Shown here: one piece after another, positions 19,577 through 28,021 of the stretch
Numbering within the stretch: the first letter of the stretch is position 1
Layout of the letters: every line of letters begins with the position of its first letter
Assembly (NCBI RefSeq): GCF_001792815.1
Contig: NZ_CP017674.1
Span: 1,550,001-1,614,000, forward strand
Source: Microbacterium sp. BH-3-3-3
GTDB taxonomy: Bacteria > Actinomycetota > Actinomycetes > Actinomycetales > Microbacteriaceae
Reading direction: 5' to 3'
DNA length: 64,000 nucleotides
Translations under genes and position numbers: made by a program
Notes under the pieces: model-generated
Databases searched by the model: none
Seen by the model: only the letters and a program-made list of their open reading frames with translations
Told to the model about the DNA's origin: nothing

Positions 19577-21132
19577 CCGGAGACTGGGAACTGCGCCTGC
19601 AGCGCCTCGCCGAGGGTGGCGTTCCATGGGACGTTCCGACGCGCACCGAGTTGGTGAGCGGCCTCACGGCGCTCAAGAACGTCCTCGATCGCGTCGCCAG
19701 CGACCCGGGCCTGGTGGGACGAGCGGGAACGTCGGCGCAAGCGGCTTTCAGCTCCACCGCGTCGGAGGTCTCGAAGCAGATCGGCTACGTCGAAGACGAG
19801 ATCCCCCGATACCTCGCTGATGCCAACGACATCCGTTCGCGCGCGCGGGACTCGCTGGCCTCGCTGCCCGCCGGGGAGATGACTCCCGGGCAGGAGACCG
19901 CGGTCCGCGGGGCCGCCATGGGCTCCACCTTCATGCTCGGTCCCGTGTCGTTCCTCGCGGGCGAAGGTGCCACCAACGTCATCAACGGCTACCTGGCGGA
20001 TCGACGCGAAGACGACGCGAGGACGAAGTTCCAAGCGCACTCCGACGAGCTCGACCAGATCTCGATGACCAACCCACCACCGTTCAACCCGACGGCCACG
20101 CCCGACGACGATCCGTCGCCCGCCCCGGGACCCGGCTCGCAACCCGGGCCTGGACGCATCGGCGGTCGGAGCATCGAGCAGTACCCGAATTGGGACGTGT
20201 CGCCGCTCGGCCCCGGCGGCGGCGGTAGCAGCGGGGGAAACGGCGGCATCGACATTCCGCCCCCCTCGATGGGTGAGACCCCCGGCGACTACGAGACGCT
20301 GCCCGGCACCCCCTCGGGCCCGAGCGAGTACGGTCCTTTCCCGAACGGCCACCCCGACCTGCCGACCGGTCGGCCGCCGATCGACCTCGAGAACATCCCG
20401 CCCGACCCGACTCCCGACGGCCCGATCTCGGGCTCGCCCACCCTTCCCGGCGGCATCCCGAGCCTGCCCGGCGGAGGAGGCGGCGGCGGCGGACTGATCG
20501 GCACCCCCGGTGGTCCGGGCGCAGGCCTCGGCTCGGGCCTGTCGGCCGGACTCGTCGCCGGCGGCGGCGGCGCCCTCGCGCTCGGTCGCGTCGGCGCCCC
20601 GACGGGAGGCGCCGGTGGCGGCCTCTTCGGCGGCGGCGGGGCCGTGGCGGGTGGCGGCGGCGCCGGCGGGCGCGCGGGCGGACTTCTGGGCAAGACCCCC
20701 GGCGGGGGGACCGGCGCCCGCGGTGTCGGTGGGCTCGGCGGTGTCGGCGGCGGCGCGGCCGGTTCGTCGACGGCACGCGGCGCGGGCATGCGCGGTGCCG
20801 GCATGGGCGGAGCGGCAGGCGGTGGCACGGCCGGTGGTGGCACAGCCGCCGGCGGAGGACGCCGCGGTGCCGGTGGAGCGGCGACCGCCGCGGGCGGAGC
20901 GCGCGGCGCGGGCGCCGCGTCCGGCGCGACGCGCGGCGCAGCGGGCGGCAACCGGGGCGTCGGTGGGATGGGCGGACCGGGTTCGCGGTCCGACCGCAAG
21001 GACGAGGCGGCACGCGGCCTCGGTGGCCCCATCGCTCCCCGCATGGAAGACGACGAAGAGATCGGTCCCCGTTCCGAGAACGCCCAGGCGGGCGGTCGCG
21101 ACGGGTCCGACAGGAGTGAGGACAATGTCTGA
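19573..21132 (+). CDS. Large Pro/Gly/Ala-rich T7SS-associated protein (519 aa)
   Basis: Residues 1 to about 175 look helical and globular, with no signal peptide and no WxG turn. A Pro-rich spacer (about 175-300) follows, then about 180 residues almost entirely Gly, Ala and Arg with GGGG runs, and a short acidic tail. This N-terminal helical module plus long low-complexity tail recalls PPE- or EspB-like ESX substrates, but I see no PE, PPE, LXG or YxxxD signature. The ATG overlaps the protease-like gene (ATGA) and the stop overlaps the third WXG gene by 8 bases, so it sits between a protease and a WXG pair. Substrate or surface structural protein is my inference. Confidence 0.82.
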   Translation: MTGDWELRLQRLAEGGVPWDVPTRTELVSGLTALKNVLDRVASDPGLVGRAGTSAQAAFSSTASEVSKQIGYVEDEIPRYLADANDIRSRARDSLASLPAGEMTPGQETAVRGAAMGSTFMLGPVSFLAGEGATNVINGYLADRREDDARTKFQAHSDELDQISMTNPPPFNPTATPDDDPSPAPGPGSQPGPGRIGGRSIEQYPNWDVSPLGPGGGGSSGGNGGIDIPPPSMGETPGDYETLPGTPSGPSEYGPFPNGHPDLPTGRPPIDLENIPPDPTPDGPISGSPTLPGGIPSLPGGGGGGGGLIGTPGGPGAGLGSGLSAGLVAGGGGALALGRVGAPTGGAGGGLFGGGGAVAGGGGAGGRAGGLLGKTPGGGTGARGVGGLGGVGGGAAGSSTARGAGMRGAGMGGAAGGGTAGGGTAAGGGRRGAGGAATAAGGARGAGAASGATRGAAGGNRGVGGMGGPGSRSDRKDEAARGLGGPIAPRMEDDEEIGPRSENAQAGGRDGSDRSEDNV

Positions 21133-21442
21133 TCGCATCTCCGCGGGCGAGGGCGCCCTCGTCCGAGGCGCCGAAGTGGTGGCGGGCACGCACGCCGACA
21201 TCGCCGACAGCGCCCGCCGGGTCCTCGCCGAGCTCGACGAGCTGCGCGCCAACTGGACGGGCGACGCCGCCACGGCGTACGGGGTGCTGGTGAACGAGTG
21301 GACGGCCGGGGCGAACCGTCTCAACGACGTGCTGGTCACCCTCAGCGCCGCCCTGACCGCGACGGCGCGTGACCAGGAAGCCGTCGAAGAGGCGCACAGC
21401 ACGACGATCCACGGGCTGGGCTCACTGCTGGGAGGCGAATGA
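21125..21442 (+). CDS. WXG100-family protein, pair 2 first member (105 aa)
   Basis: WTG at residues 44-46, long flanking helices and the same C-terminal GLGSLLG as the 17108 protein, with which it shares the pattern EGAL-RGAE near the N-terminus. No Y-x3-D tail. It starts inside the end of the Gly-rich gene (8-base overlap) and is followed one base later by its partner, so expression is coupled. Confidence 0.93.
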   Translation: MSDRISAGEGALVRGAEVVAGTHADIADSARRVLAELDELRANWTGDAATAYGVLVNEWTAGANRLNDVLVTLSAALTATARDQEAVEEAHSTTIHGLGSLLGGE

Positions 21443-21443
21443 G

Positions 21444-21731
21444 ATGAGTGATCTCCGCGTCACACCCGAATCCCTGCACGCTGCGGCCGGCCGCTTGCGC
21501 GCCGAGAGTGGCCGCATCGACGCCGCTCTGAGCGGCCTCGATGCCGAGGTGTCCCGACTGCGCGGCGAATGGGAGGGCACCGCCCAGGTCGCCTACAACA
21601 ACGCGCAGCAGCAGTGGAGCGCCACCCTCGAGCAGATGAGGGACGCCCTGCACCGCATCTCGACCGCCACCGACAACATCGCCGACGACTACGTCACGGC
21701 CGACCGCGCGTCCGCGGCGCGCTTCGGCTGA
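21444..21731 (+). CDS. WXG100-family protein, pair 2 second member with export tail (95 aa)
   Basis: WEG at residues 43-45 and YVTAD at 83-87, exactly the positions seen in the second member of pair 1, so the two pairs arose by duplication of a two-gene unit. GGAGG lies 8 bases before the ATG. Likely a heterodimer partner of the preceding protein and a secretion substrate. Confidence 0.93.
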   Translation: MSDLRVTPESLHAAAGRLRAESGRIDAALSGLDAEVSRLRGEWEGTAQVAYNNAQQQWSATLEQMRDALHRISTATDNIADDYVTADRASAARFG

Positions 21732-21740
21732 ACGCGTCGA

Positions 21741-21789
21741 CCGAGCACGTGACCGGGCGCTCCGATCGGACGCGCGGTCCCGTGCTCGG
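21741..21789 (+). terminator. Hairpin after WXG100 pair 2
   Basis: CCGAGCACG (21741-21749) pairs with CGTGCTCGG (21781-21789), and the stem continues through GACCG/CGGTC with one bulge. It begins 9 bases after the stop; attenuation before eccD is likely. Confidence 0.65.
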
Positions 21790-21869
21790 CGCGCGGAACG
21801 CCGTGCCCCGACGATAGGATTTCGGGGTCTGACCGCAGGGGGCTTCGGTCCGGAAAGAGGGGGCCGCGG

Positions 21870-23204
21870 ATGGCTGACGTCATGAACGCCACACGGGCGC
21901 TGCTGCGCCTGTCCGTGCAGAGCGAGGGCCGCCGGCTCGACATCGCGATTCCCGCTCAGGTGCCCGTCATCGAGTTCCTGCCGGGCTTCGCCCGATCGCT
22001 CGGGGTGCTCGATCCGTCGATGACCTCCGCCGGCTACGCCCTGCAGCGAGCCGACGGCACCACCGTCGATCCGTCGCGCGGGGCCTCGGCCCAGGGCATC
22101 GTCGACGGAGAGGTGCTCACCCTCGTGCGTGGCGGGCTCGTCGCTCAGCCGCGCGTCTATGACGACATCGTCGAGGCCGTCATCGACGCCACGTCGCAGC
22201 AGAACCGGCCCTGGACGACGCGCGACAACGCCCGCACGGCCCTCGCGGTCAGCCTGGCCCTGCTCGGCGTCTGCGCGGTGCTGCTCCTCGCCGCCGGTCG
22301 CGCCCTCCCCTTCGGCGCCCTGGTCGCCGGCGGCGGCGCGGTCGTGCTGCTCGTCGTCGCGGCCGTCGTCGCGCGGCTCGGCCAACGCGAGGCCGGCCAG
22401 GGCCTGGGAATGGCGGCCGCCGTGTTCGCGGCGGTCGCGGGGTTCCTCTCCGTCCCGCCGGCGTTCGACATCTGGGGCTGGCCCCTCGCCGCCGCGGGGG
22501 GCGGAGCCTTCGTGATCGCCGGCGTCGCTCTGGCCCTCACCCGCGACCGCGCCGAACTTCAGCTGGCGCCCCTCATCGCCGGCGGGGTCATCGGCGTCAC
22601 GGGCACCTTCGCCGCCTTCTTCCCCGGCGCGACCGTGTGGACGCTCATGGTCGGCATCGTCGCGACCCTCGGCGGCGCACTCCCGTGGCTCGCCCTCGGA
22701 ACCACTCGACTGCGCATCGTCTCGCCGCAGAGCGACGCCGAGATGTTCGCCGAACCGGAGCCCATCGACGCCGACGACGTCGCGGAGCGGGTGGCGCAGG
22801 GCAAGCGCATCCTCATGGCCCTGCGGCTCGCCCTCGCCGCGTCCGTGCTCCTCGCCGTCCCCCTCGTCGCCGCGCAGAACGCCGCGGGGGCGCTCCTGGG
22901 CGCCCTGGCCTTCGCCGGCATGATGTTCCCCTCCCGGCAGACGTTCGCGCGAGCGGGCGTGCTGACGGTGATGACGACCGGCATCCTGGGTCTCGTCGTC
23001 TCGGGCGTGGTCGCCTCGCTGACGCAGCCCGACCTGCGTGTCGGCATCCTGGTCGTGCTCGCGATCGCCACCGTCAGCGTGGTCACCGTCACCCTGCTGG
23101 CTCCGAAGACGCGCCTGCGGCTGATCCGGATCGCCGACACCGCCGAACTGCTGGTGCTGGCGTCGCTGCTTCCGCTGTCGGTCATCGCCTCCGGTCTGGC
23201 CTGA
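21870..23204 (+). CDS. eccD: EccD, second copy (444 aa)
   Basis: Inner-membrane channel subunit of the ESX-like system. An N-terminal ubiquitin-like domain (about residues 8-90) is followed by eleven hydrophobic segments, the last being LLVLASLLPLSVIASGL. It precedes eccB by 4 bases and mycP beyond, the conserved core order, so I take this copy as the canonical one. AAAGAGGGGG precedes the ATG. The first copy (15454-16815) has the same plan but little obvious identity; whether they form mixed dimers is unknown. Confidence 0.9.
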   Translation: MADVMNATRALLRLSVQSEGRRLDIAIPAQVPVIEFLPGFARSLGVLDPSMTSAGYALQRADGTTVDPSRGASAQGIVDGEVLTLVRGGLVAQPRVYDDIVEAVIDATSQQNRPWTTRDNARTALAVSLALLGVCAVLLLAAGRALPFGALVAGGGAVVLLVVAAVVARLGQREAGQGLGMAAAVFAAVAGFLSVPPAFDIWGWPLAAAGGGAFVIAGVALALTRDRAELQLAPLIAGGVIGVTGTFAAFFPGATVWTLMVGIVATLGGALPWLALGTTRLRIVSPQSDAEMFAEPEPIDADDVAERVAQGKRILMALRLALAASVLLAVPLVAAQNAAGALLGALAFAGMMFPSRQTFARAGVLTVMTTGILGLVVSGVVASLTQPDLRVGILVVLAIATVSVVTVTLLAPKTRLRLIRIADTAELLVLASLLPLSVIASGLA

Positions 23205-23208
23205 CGTC

Positions 23209-24543
23209 GTGGCCACCAAGGGCGACCTGATCGAGGCGCAGAACTTCTCGCGCCGACGCCTGCTCACCGCGTTCGTCAGCGGCGCGCCGGGCGGCAAGGA
23301 ACTGCAGCCGACGTCTCCGCTGCGCGCGGTCATCGCGGCCATCGCCCTCACGGTCATCGTCGTGCTGGTCGGCGTGTTCTACGGGCTGATCCGCCCCGGC
23401 CTTCCGACGGGATGGGAGAACGGCAAGCTCGTGCTCGTCTCCGACACCGGGGCGCGTTTCGTCACCGTCGAGGGCGTCCTGCACCCCGTCATCAACACGG
23501 CCAGCGCCCGCCTGCTGCTGCCCGCGAGCGATTTCGGCGTGATCTCCACCGACCAGGCGACCCTGGCCGGCACTCCCGTGGGAGACACCCTCGGCATCAC
23601 GGGCGCGCCCGACGAGATCCCACCCGCGTCGGGGCTCATCAACACCGGGTGGAGCGCGTGCGTCTCCGACGTCGCCGGCCTCGACGTGCGCCTGTCCACG
23701 GCGAGCGGTCCGGCCACCGAGACCGACCGCGCGGTCGTCGTCTCGGTCGACGGCATCCTGCACGTGGTGCTGGGGGGTCGCAGTTTCGCGGTGTCGAGCA
23801 GCGACGCCGACGCCGTGCTGCGCGCGGCCGGCATCTCGGCGCTGTCGCCGGTGACGGTGCCCGCGGCGTGGCTCGATCTGTTCACCGCCAGCACGCCCCT
23901 CACCCCCCTGACGCTGCAGAACTACGGCGCCTCGGTGCCCGGGACCAACCTCAAGGTGGGCCAGGTGATCCGGCAGGCCGGTTCGGCCGACGACGAGCGG
24001 TTCCTCGTGCAGACCGGCGGGGTGCTCGAGGCGCTGACCCCCCTCGCCTGGCAGCTCTACCAGCTGGGCAGCGGCAGCGCGCTGAACGGCTCCGTGACCG
24101 AGGTCACCGCCGACGAGATCCGCACGCTCTCGACGGCGCCCACCGGCCTCGGCGACGAGTGGCCGCGCACCGGCTTCGAGACCGTCGCCGCCGGCGAACG
24201 CCCCTGCGCGATCCTCCGGGGCGGCGAGGGGCAGGCGACGACCGCTCTCGCCACTCAGCCGGCCTCGGCGCCCGTCACGGCCGGCGTACGGGTCGACCCG
24301 AGCCACGGTGCCCTCGTGCGCGCCGGAGGGCGCGGAGACCAGAGCTCCAGCGTGCTGACCCTGGTGGATGCCACGGGCACGGCCTACCCGCTGCCGAACG
24401 CCACCGACGAGACCATCGCCCGCCTCGGTTACTCCCCCTCCGACGTCGCCGCCGTGACCGACGGGTGGACGGCGCTGCTGCGCACGGGCCCGTCGTTGAG
24501 CGAGAGCGCCGCGCAGCAGTCCCCGACCACGGGGTCGAAGTGA
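23209..24543 (+). CDS. eccB: EccB, ESX core membrane protein (444 aa)
   Basis: A short basic cytoplasmic N-terminus with the family-typical pattern (TKGDLIEAQNFSRRRL, family T-x-x-Q-x-x-AHRF-x-x-RR), one membrane helix (about residues 42-65) and a large extracytoplasmic domain. Two cysteines (about residues 149 and 330) could form the disulfide seen in EccB structures. The GTG start has no clear Shine-Dalgarno sequence and probably relies on coupling to eccD. The stop overlaps the mycP start (GTGA). Confidence 0.93.
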   Translation: MATKGDLIEAQNFSRRRLLTAFVSGAPGGKELQPTSPLRAVIAAIALTVIVVLVGVFYGLIRPGLPTGWENGKLVLVSDTGARFVTVEGVLHPVINTASARLLLPASDFGVISTDQATLAGTPVGDTLGITGAPDEIPPASGLINTGWSACVSDVAGLDVRLSTASGPATETDRAVVVSVDGILHVVLGGRSFAVSSSDADAVLRAAGISALSPVTVPAAWLDLFTASTPLTPLTLQNYGASVPGTNLKVGQVIRQAGSADDERFLVQTGGVLEALTPLAWQLYQLGSGSALNGSVTEVTADEIRTLSTAPTGLGDEWPRTGFETVAAGERPCAILRGGEGQATTALATQPASAPVTAGVRVDPSHGALVRAGGRGDQSSSVLTLVDATGTAYPLPNATDETIARLGYSPSDVAAVTDGWTALLRTGPSLSESAAQQSPTTGSK

Positions 24544-25865
24544 CCCTTCGCCGGCGGACCGGCGGGTTCGGTGCGGCGATCCTCGTCGCGGGTCTGCTGC
24601 TGTCGGCCTCGCCCGCCGCCGCTCAGGCCTCGGGCCCGGCATCCGGTGTCGTGTCGTCGTCGCGCGACCAGTGCCTCGCGGCGACGCGGATCAGCCAGAC
24701 CCCGCCCGCCCTCGACAAGCTGCAGAGCGAGGCGGCGTGGGAGCTCACCCGCGGCGCGGGCATCACGGTGGCCGTCGTGGATTCCGGCGTCGCCCCGAAC
24801 CCCCACCTCGACGACGCGATCATCGCCGGCGTCAACCTCGTGCCCGACGGCACCGACGGCATCGGGCGCACCGACTTCTACGGGCACGGAACGGTGATCG
24901 CCGGGCAGATCGCGGCCCGGCTCATCCCGAAGTCGGGCGTTCAGGGACTCGCCCCCGAGGTGCGGATCCTGCCGGTGCGCGTGTACGCCGGCGACTCCGA
25001 TCAGCAGGTCGAGGCCGGGTTCGGTCCGAACACCGCGCGCATCGCCGAGGGCATCCGCATCGCGGCCGACCGTGGCGCGCAGATCATCAACGTCTCGATG
25101 AGCACGACCGAGAAGAACGCGGCCCTGGCCGACGCGGTCGCGTACGCGCGCGATCGCGGCAGCCTGGTCGTCGCCAGCGCCGGCAACCGCGACTCCACCT
25201 CCGCGGTCGAAGAGAACGGTTCCGACGGCACGCGCTACCCCGCCGGTTTCTCCGGCGCCATCGGGGTCGCGGCCGCCAACGACGCGGGCGTCGTCACGAG
25301 TGCGAGCATCCGCGGCTCCCATGTCGCGCTGGCCGCCCCCGGGCAGAACATCGCGTCGGCGTGGCCGCAGGGCGGCGACTGCGCGGTCGCCACCGACGCC
25401 CCCGCCACCAGCTACGCCGCCGCCTACGTCTCGGCCGCGGCGGCCCTCGTCGCCGCCGCCCATCCCGACGAGACGCCCGCGCAGTGGGCCTACCGCCTCG
25501 AGGCGACGGCCGTGCGGGCGCAGCCCGACACGCGCTCGAACTCGTCGGGCTGGGGCATCGTGCAGCCCTACGACGCGATCGTGCTCGTGCCCGGCTCAGG
25601 GCTCCGCGGCCCCAAGAGCCCCTTCCCGGGTGCCGCGTCCACGCCGCAGCCGACGCAGACGCCCGAGGCCGTCGCGGTGGTCGTCGGACCCGGACCGGAT
25701 GCCGCGGCCATCACCCTGGCGACGGGGATCGGCGTCGCCGGTCTCATCGTGCTGGGCGCGATCGGAGCCCTCGCGGTCCTCGTGAGCCGACGCCGCGAAG
25801 AGACCGAGCTCCGCCGACCCGCCCCCACGGGCCGTGGACTCTACGGAGACGCGCCGGCCGACTAG
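24540..25865 (+). CDS. mycP: Mycosin (S8 subtilase) of the T7SS, catalytic triad intact
   Basis: Membrane-anchored serine protease that stabilises ESX complexes and trims substrates. Signal peptide (residues 1-29, ending SPAAAQA), D81 in VVDSGV, H116 in GHGTV, oxyanion N216 in SAGN and S291 in ATSYAA. One membrane helix near residue 400 is followed by a basic tail. The usual Gly before Thr-Ser is Ala here, a mild change. It starts within the eccB stop and ends in a 4-base antisense overlap with the FHA gene. Confidence 0.94.
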   Translation: MTLRRRTGGFGAAILVAGLLLSASPAAAQASGPASGVVSSSRDQCLAATRISQTPPALDKLQSEAAWELTRGAGITVAVVDSGVAPNPHLDDAIIAGVNLVPDGTDGIGRTDFYGHGTVIAGQIAARLIPKSGVQGLAPEVRILPVRVYAGDSDQQVEAGFGPNTARIAEGIRIAADRGAQIINVSMSTTEKNAALADAVAYARDRGSLVVASAGNRDSTSAVEENGSDGTRYPAGFSGAIGVAAANDAGVVTSASIRGSHVALAAPGQNIASAWPQGGDCAVATDAPATSYAAAYVSAAAALVAAAHPDETPAQWAYRLEATAVRAQPDTRSNSSGWGIVQPYDAIVLVPGSGLRGPKSPFPGAASTPQPTQTPEAVAVVVGPGPDAAAITLATGIGVAGLIVLGAIGALAVLVSRRREETELRRPAPTGRGLYGDAPAD

Positions 25866-27085
25866 GCGATCGCGCCGGGACGCAGATCGATCTGCGCGTC
25901 GCCGAGACGGAACCGCTCCGAGGCGAGAGCGGGGGTCTGCGCGCGCAGCCGTTCGCTGCGCCCGTCGTCGTGCAGCAGCGTCACGCCGTTCGTCGAGTCC
26001 AGGTCGGTGATGGTCCAGCCCGTCACCGTCCAGTCGAGCCGCGCATGCTGCTTCGACATGGTGCGGGTGTCATCGGCGACCGCGATGTACTGCACGGATT
26101 CCTCGGTCTGCGCGGGTTTGCGTCCGAGCACGACGGTTCGTCCGGCGATGCTCACCTGCTCCCCGTCGGGGAGGCCGAGGATCCACTCCCCCCGGCGGCG
26201 GGAGCGGGGCCGAGCGGTCTGCGTCGATTCGTCGAGCGGCGCCGCGACCGGCATCTCGGCGCGGTCGGCGGCGGATGCCGTGGCGTCGGTCGTCTCGGCG
26301 ACCCGGTCGAACGGCGCGCCGGTGTCGGCGGCCGCGGGTCCGTCCGCGGCGTCGATCCCCCCGAGGCCGCTCTCGGCGCTCGGGGCGACGGGGGCGGCAC
26401 TCACCGGCGCGACGCCGTGCTCGGCCGGGCCGGAATCGTCGCCGCGCACGGCGGAGGCGGAGGGGGGAGCGACCGGCACGGAGGATCCGACCTCGGGCGT
26501 CGTCGTGCTGACCGACGCACCCCGAGGGGGGACGTCGACGGGTCCGGCCAGCACCGGTACGGCGGCGGGGACCTCGACCGAGCGCGAAGCGCGGCGGGTT
26601 CCGGCGGCCGCGGCCGGCGTTCCCGCCCCGGGGACCGCGGTCAGGGGACCCGACGAGGGCTCCTCGGCGTCGTCGACCGCGGCCTCGTCGACCGCGGGGT
26701 CGTTCGCGTCGTGGGGCTTCGCGGCATCCGGGGTCGCTCCGGGTGCGGCGAGGATCCCCGCCCACACGGGCGGCAGAACGAGCGCCAGCGCCGTCGTACC
26801 GGCACCGCGTCCCGACGCAGCGCCCAGGCGGTGCGCCGCGGTCGCCTTGAGCACGAGGGCGTAGACGTTGACGAAAGGCACGAGCAGCAGCACGGCGCGC
26901 ACCGGGTCGACCCGCCCCAGCCGGAAGACCTCGGCGTCGTTCACGATCGGCACCCACGCGCGCCAGGGCTCCGCGCCGCGCGCCGCGAAGACGCGCGACA
27001 GGCCCATCGCATACCAGACGTGCAGCACCACGGCGAGCACGAGCACCGCGCCCGCGGTCGTGGCGATCAGGCCCAGAGCGTTCAT
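25862..27085 (-). CDS. Membrane protein with C-terminal FHA domain (407 aa)
   Basis: The N-terminus has three hydrophobic segments within about 120 residues (LIATTAGAVLVLAVVLHVW first; AVLLLVPFVNVYALVL next), an arrangement seen in DUF5684-like proteins. A 180-residue Ala/Pro/Thr-rich linker leads to an FHA domain (about 315-400: VVLGRKP, SKQHARLDW, DLDSTNGV). ATG 27085 is preceded by GACGGGGG. It converges on mycP with a 4-base overlap. With the RDD-FHA protein it gives the locus two phosphothreonine readers, but no kinase gene is in view. Confidence 0.87.
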   Translation of the reverse strand: MNALGLIATTAGAVLVLAVVLHVWYAMGLSRVFAARGAEPWRAWVPIVNDAEVFRLGRVDPVRAVLLLVPFVNVYALVLKATAAHRLGAASGRGAGTTALALVLPPVWAGILAAPGATPDAAKPHDANDPAVDEAAVDDAEEPSSGPLTAVPGAGTPAAAAGTRRASRSVEVPAAVPVLAGPVDVPPRGASVSTTTPEVGSSVPVAPPSASAVRGDDSGPAEHGVAPVSAAPVAPSAESGLGGIDAADGPAAADTGAPFDRVAETTDATASAADRAEMPVAAPLDESTQTARPRSRRRGEWILGLPDGEQVSIAGRTVVLGRKPAQTEESVQYIAVADDTRTMSKQHARLDWTVTGWTITDLDSTNGVTLLHDDGRSERLRAQTPALASERFRLGDAQIDLRPGAIA

Positions 27086-27147
27086 GCATCCCCCGTCGAT
27101 GGTCTGCTCCGACGCTACCGTCTCGCGCGGCGCGCGAGGAGGCGTGG

Positions 27148-27342
27148 TCAGCCGATCGATCGGGTCATCGCAACGGGCGGCGCCGGTGACACCGGATCCA
27201 GGTCCACGCGTCGGGCGGCGCAGCCCGTGCAGCGCACGTAACGCACGCGTCCGGCGCTCGTGGGGTGCACAGATTCGGTGAGCCACGCGTGTTCGTGGAC
27301 GGATGCCGGGGCGGCGGGCAGGACGGTCGGGAGGGCGGTCAT
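27148..27342 (-). CDS. Small hypothetical protein with a C-x-x-C pair (64 aa)
   Basis: No family recognised. The only feature is CTGCAARRVDL near residue 40, which could hold a metal if dimerised. Codon use fits the genome. It lies divergently from the CGNR regulator (25 bases between starts) and upstream of the FHA gene. The ribosome site is weak, so this is a tentative gene. Confidence 0.45.
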   Translation of the reverse strand: MTALPTVLPAAPASVHEHAWLTESVHPTSAGRVRYVRCTGCAARRVDLDPVSPAPPVAMTRSIG

Positions 27343-27367
27343 GGAACCAGCGTGATGTAATGCCGTT

Positions 27368-27889
27368 ATGCATCTCAACCCTTACGGCGAGTACGCCGTC
27401 CTGTTGGCCGCCTCGTTGGCGAACGACTGGCCGGCCGACCGCGAGGGGATCGAACGCCGCACGCGCGAGAGCGGGATGACGATGACCTTCCCCGCGGCAC
27501 CCGACGACCACGAACGCACCCGCACCGTCGTCGACGAGTGGCTGCGGATCGTCGACGAGACCGATCCCGATGCGCGCGCGGCGCGGCTGAACGCCCAGAT
27601 GGCCGCCGTCACGGCCTACCCCCGTCTGACGAACCACGACGGCGAGGGGTGGCACCTGCACTACCGCGACAGCGACGAATCGCTCCCCCGCGTGCTCGCG
27701 GCGGTCATCTCGGTCGGCACGTCGCTGCACCTCGTCACCCGGGGAATGACCCGCCTCGCTCGATGCGCCGCCGAGCCCTGCGATCGCGTGGTCGTCGACG
27801 TCACGCGCAACGGCCGGCAACGGTACTGCTCGGTGCGCTGCGCGAATCGCGCCGCGGTGCGCCGCCATCGCGCGCGCGTCCCGCGCTGA
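27368..27889 (+). CDS. CGNR zinc-finger regulator (173 aa)
   Basis: The N-terminal two thirds form the helical ABATE-like stress sensor domain; the C-terminal 40 residues are the zinc finger with CAAEPCD...YCSVRCANRAAVRRHR, where the eponymous CGNR reads CANR. Such proteins bind DNA and probably sense small molecules. TGTAAT ends 6 bases before the ATG, so translation may be leaderless. Targets are unknown; the divergent small gene is one candidate. Confidence 0.88.
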   Translation: MHLNPYGEYAVLLAASLANDWPADREGIERRTRESGMTMTFPAAPDDHERTRTVVDEWLRIVDETDPDARAARLNAQMAAVTAYPRLTNHDGEGWHLHYRDSDESLPRVLAAVISVGTSLHLVTRGMTRLARCAAEPCDRVVVDVTRNGRQRYCSVRCANRAAVRRHRARVPR

Positions 27890-27903
27890 TCCCCTCGGCG
27901 GGT

Positions 27904-27919
27904 CGTGACGAATGTCACG
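27904..27919. promoter_or_regulatory. Short palindrome upstream of the alpha/beta hydrolase
   Basis: CGTGAC-N4-GTCACG, a perfect 6-bp inverted repeat 103 bases before the hydrolase ATG. The size fits a dimeric regulator site, but no regulator can be assigned. Confidence 0.35.
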
Positions 27920-28021
27920 GAGAGCGGTGACCGACGACACTGCCCGCCGAGGCGCGCCTCGGGTGTGCTGGAAGACGGGTGACGCTCACGGCGCCCGCCG
28001 TCGCACCCGAGGAGATCGAGA

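Noticed and set aside
19573..21132. PPE or LXG toxin assignment for the Gly-rich protein
   Set aside because: No Pro-Pro-Glu, LXG or toxin motif visible; only general architecture is similar.
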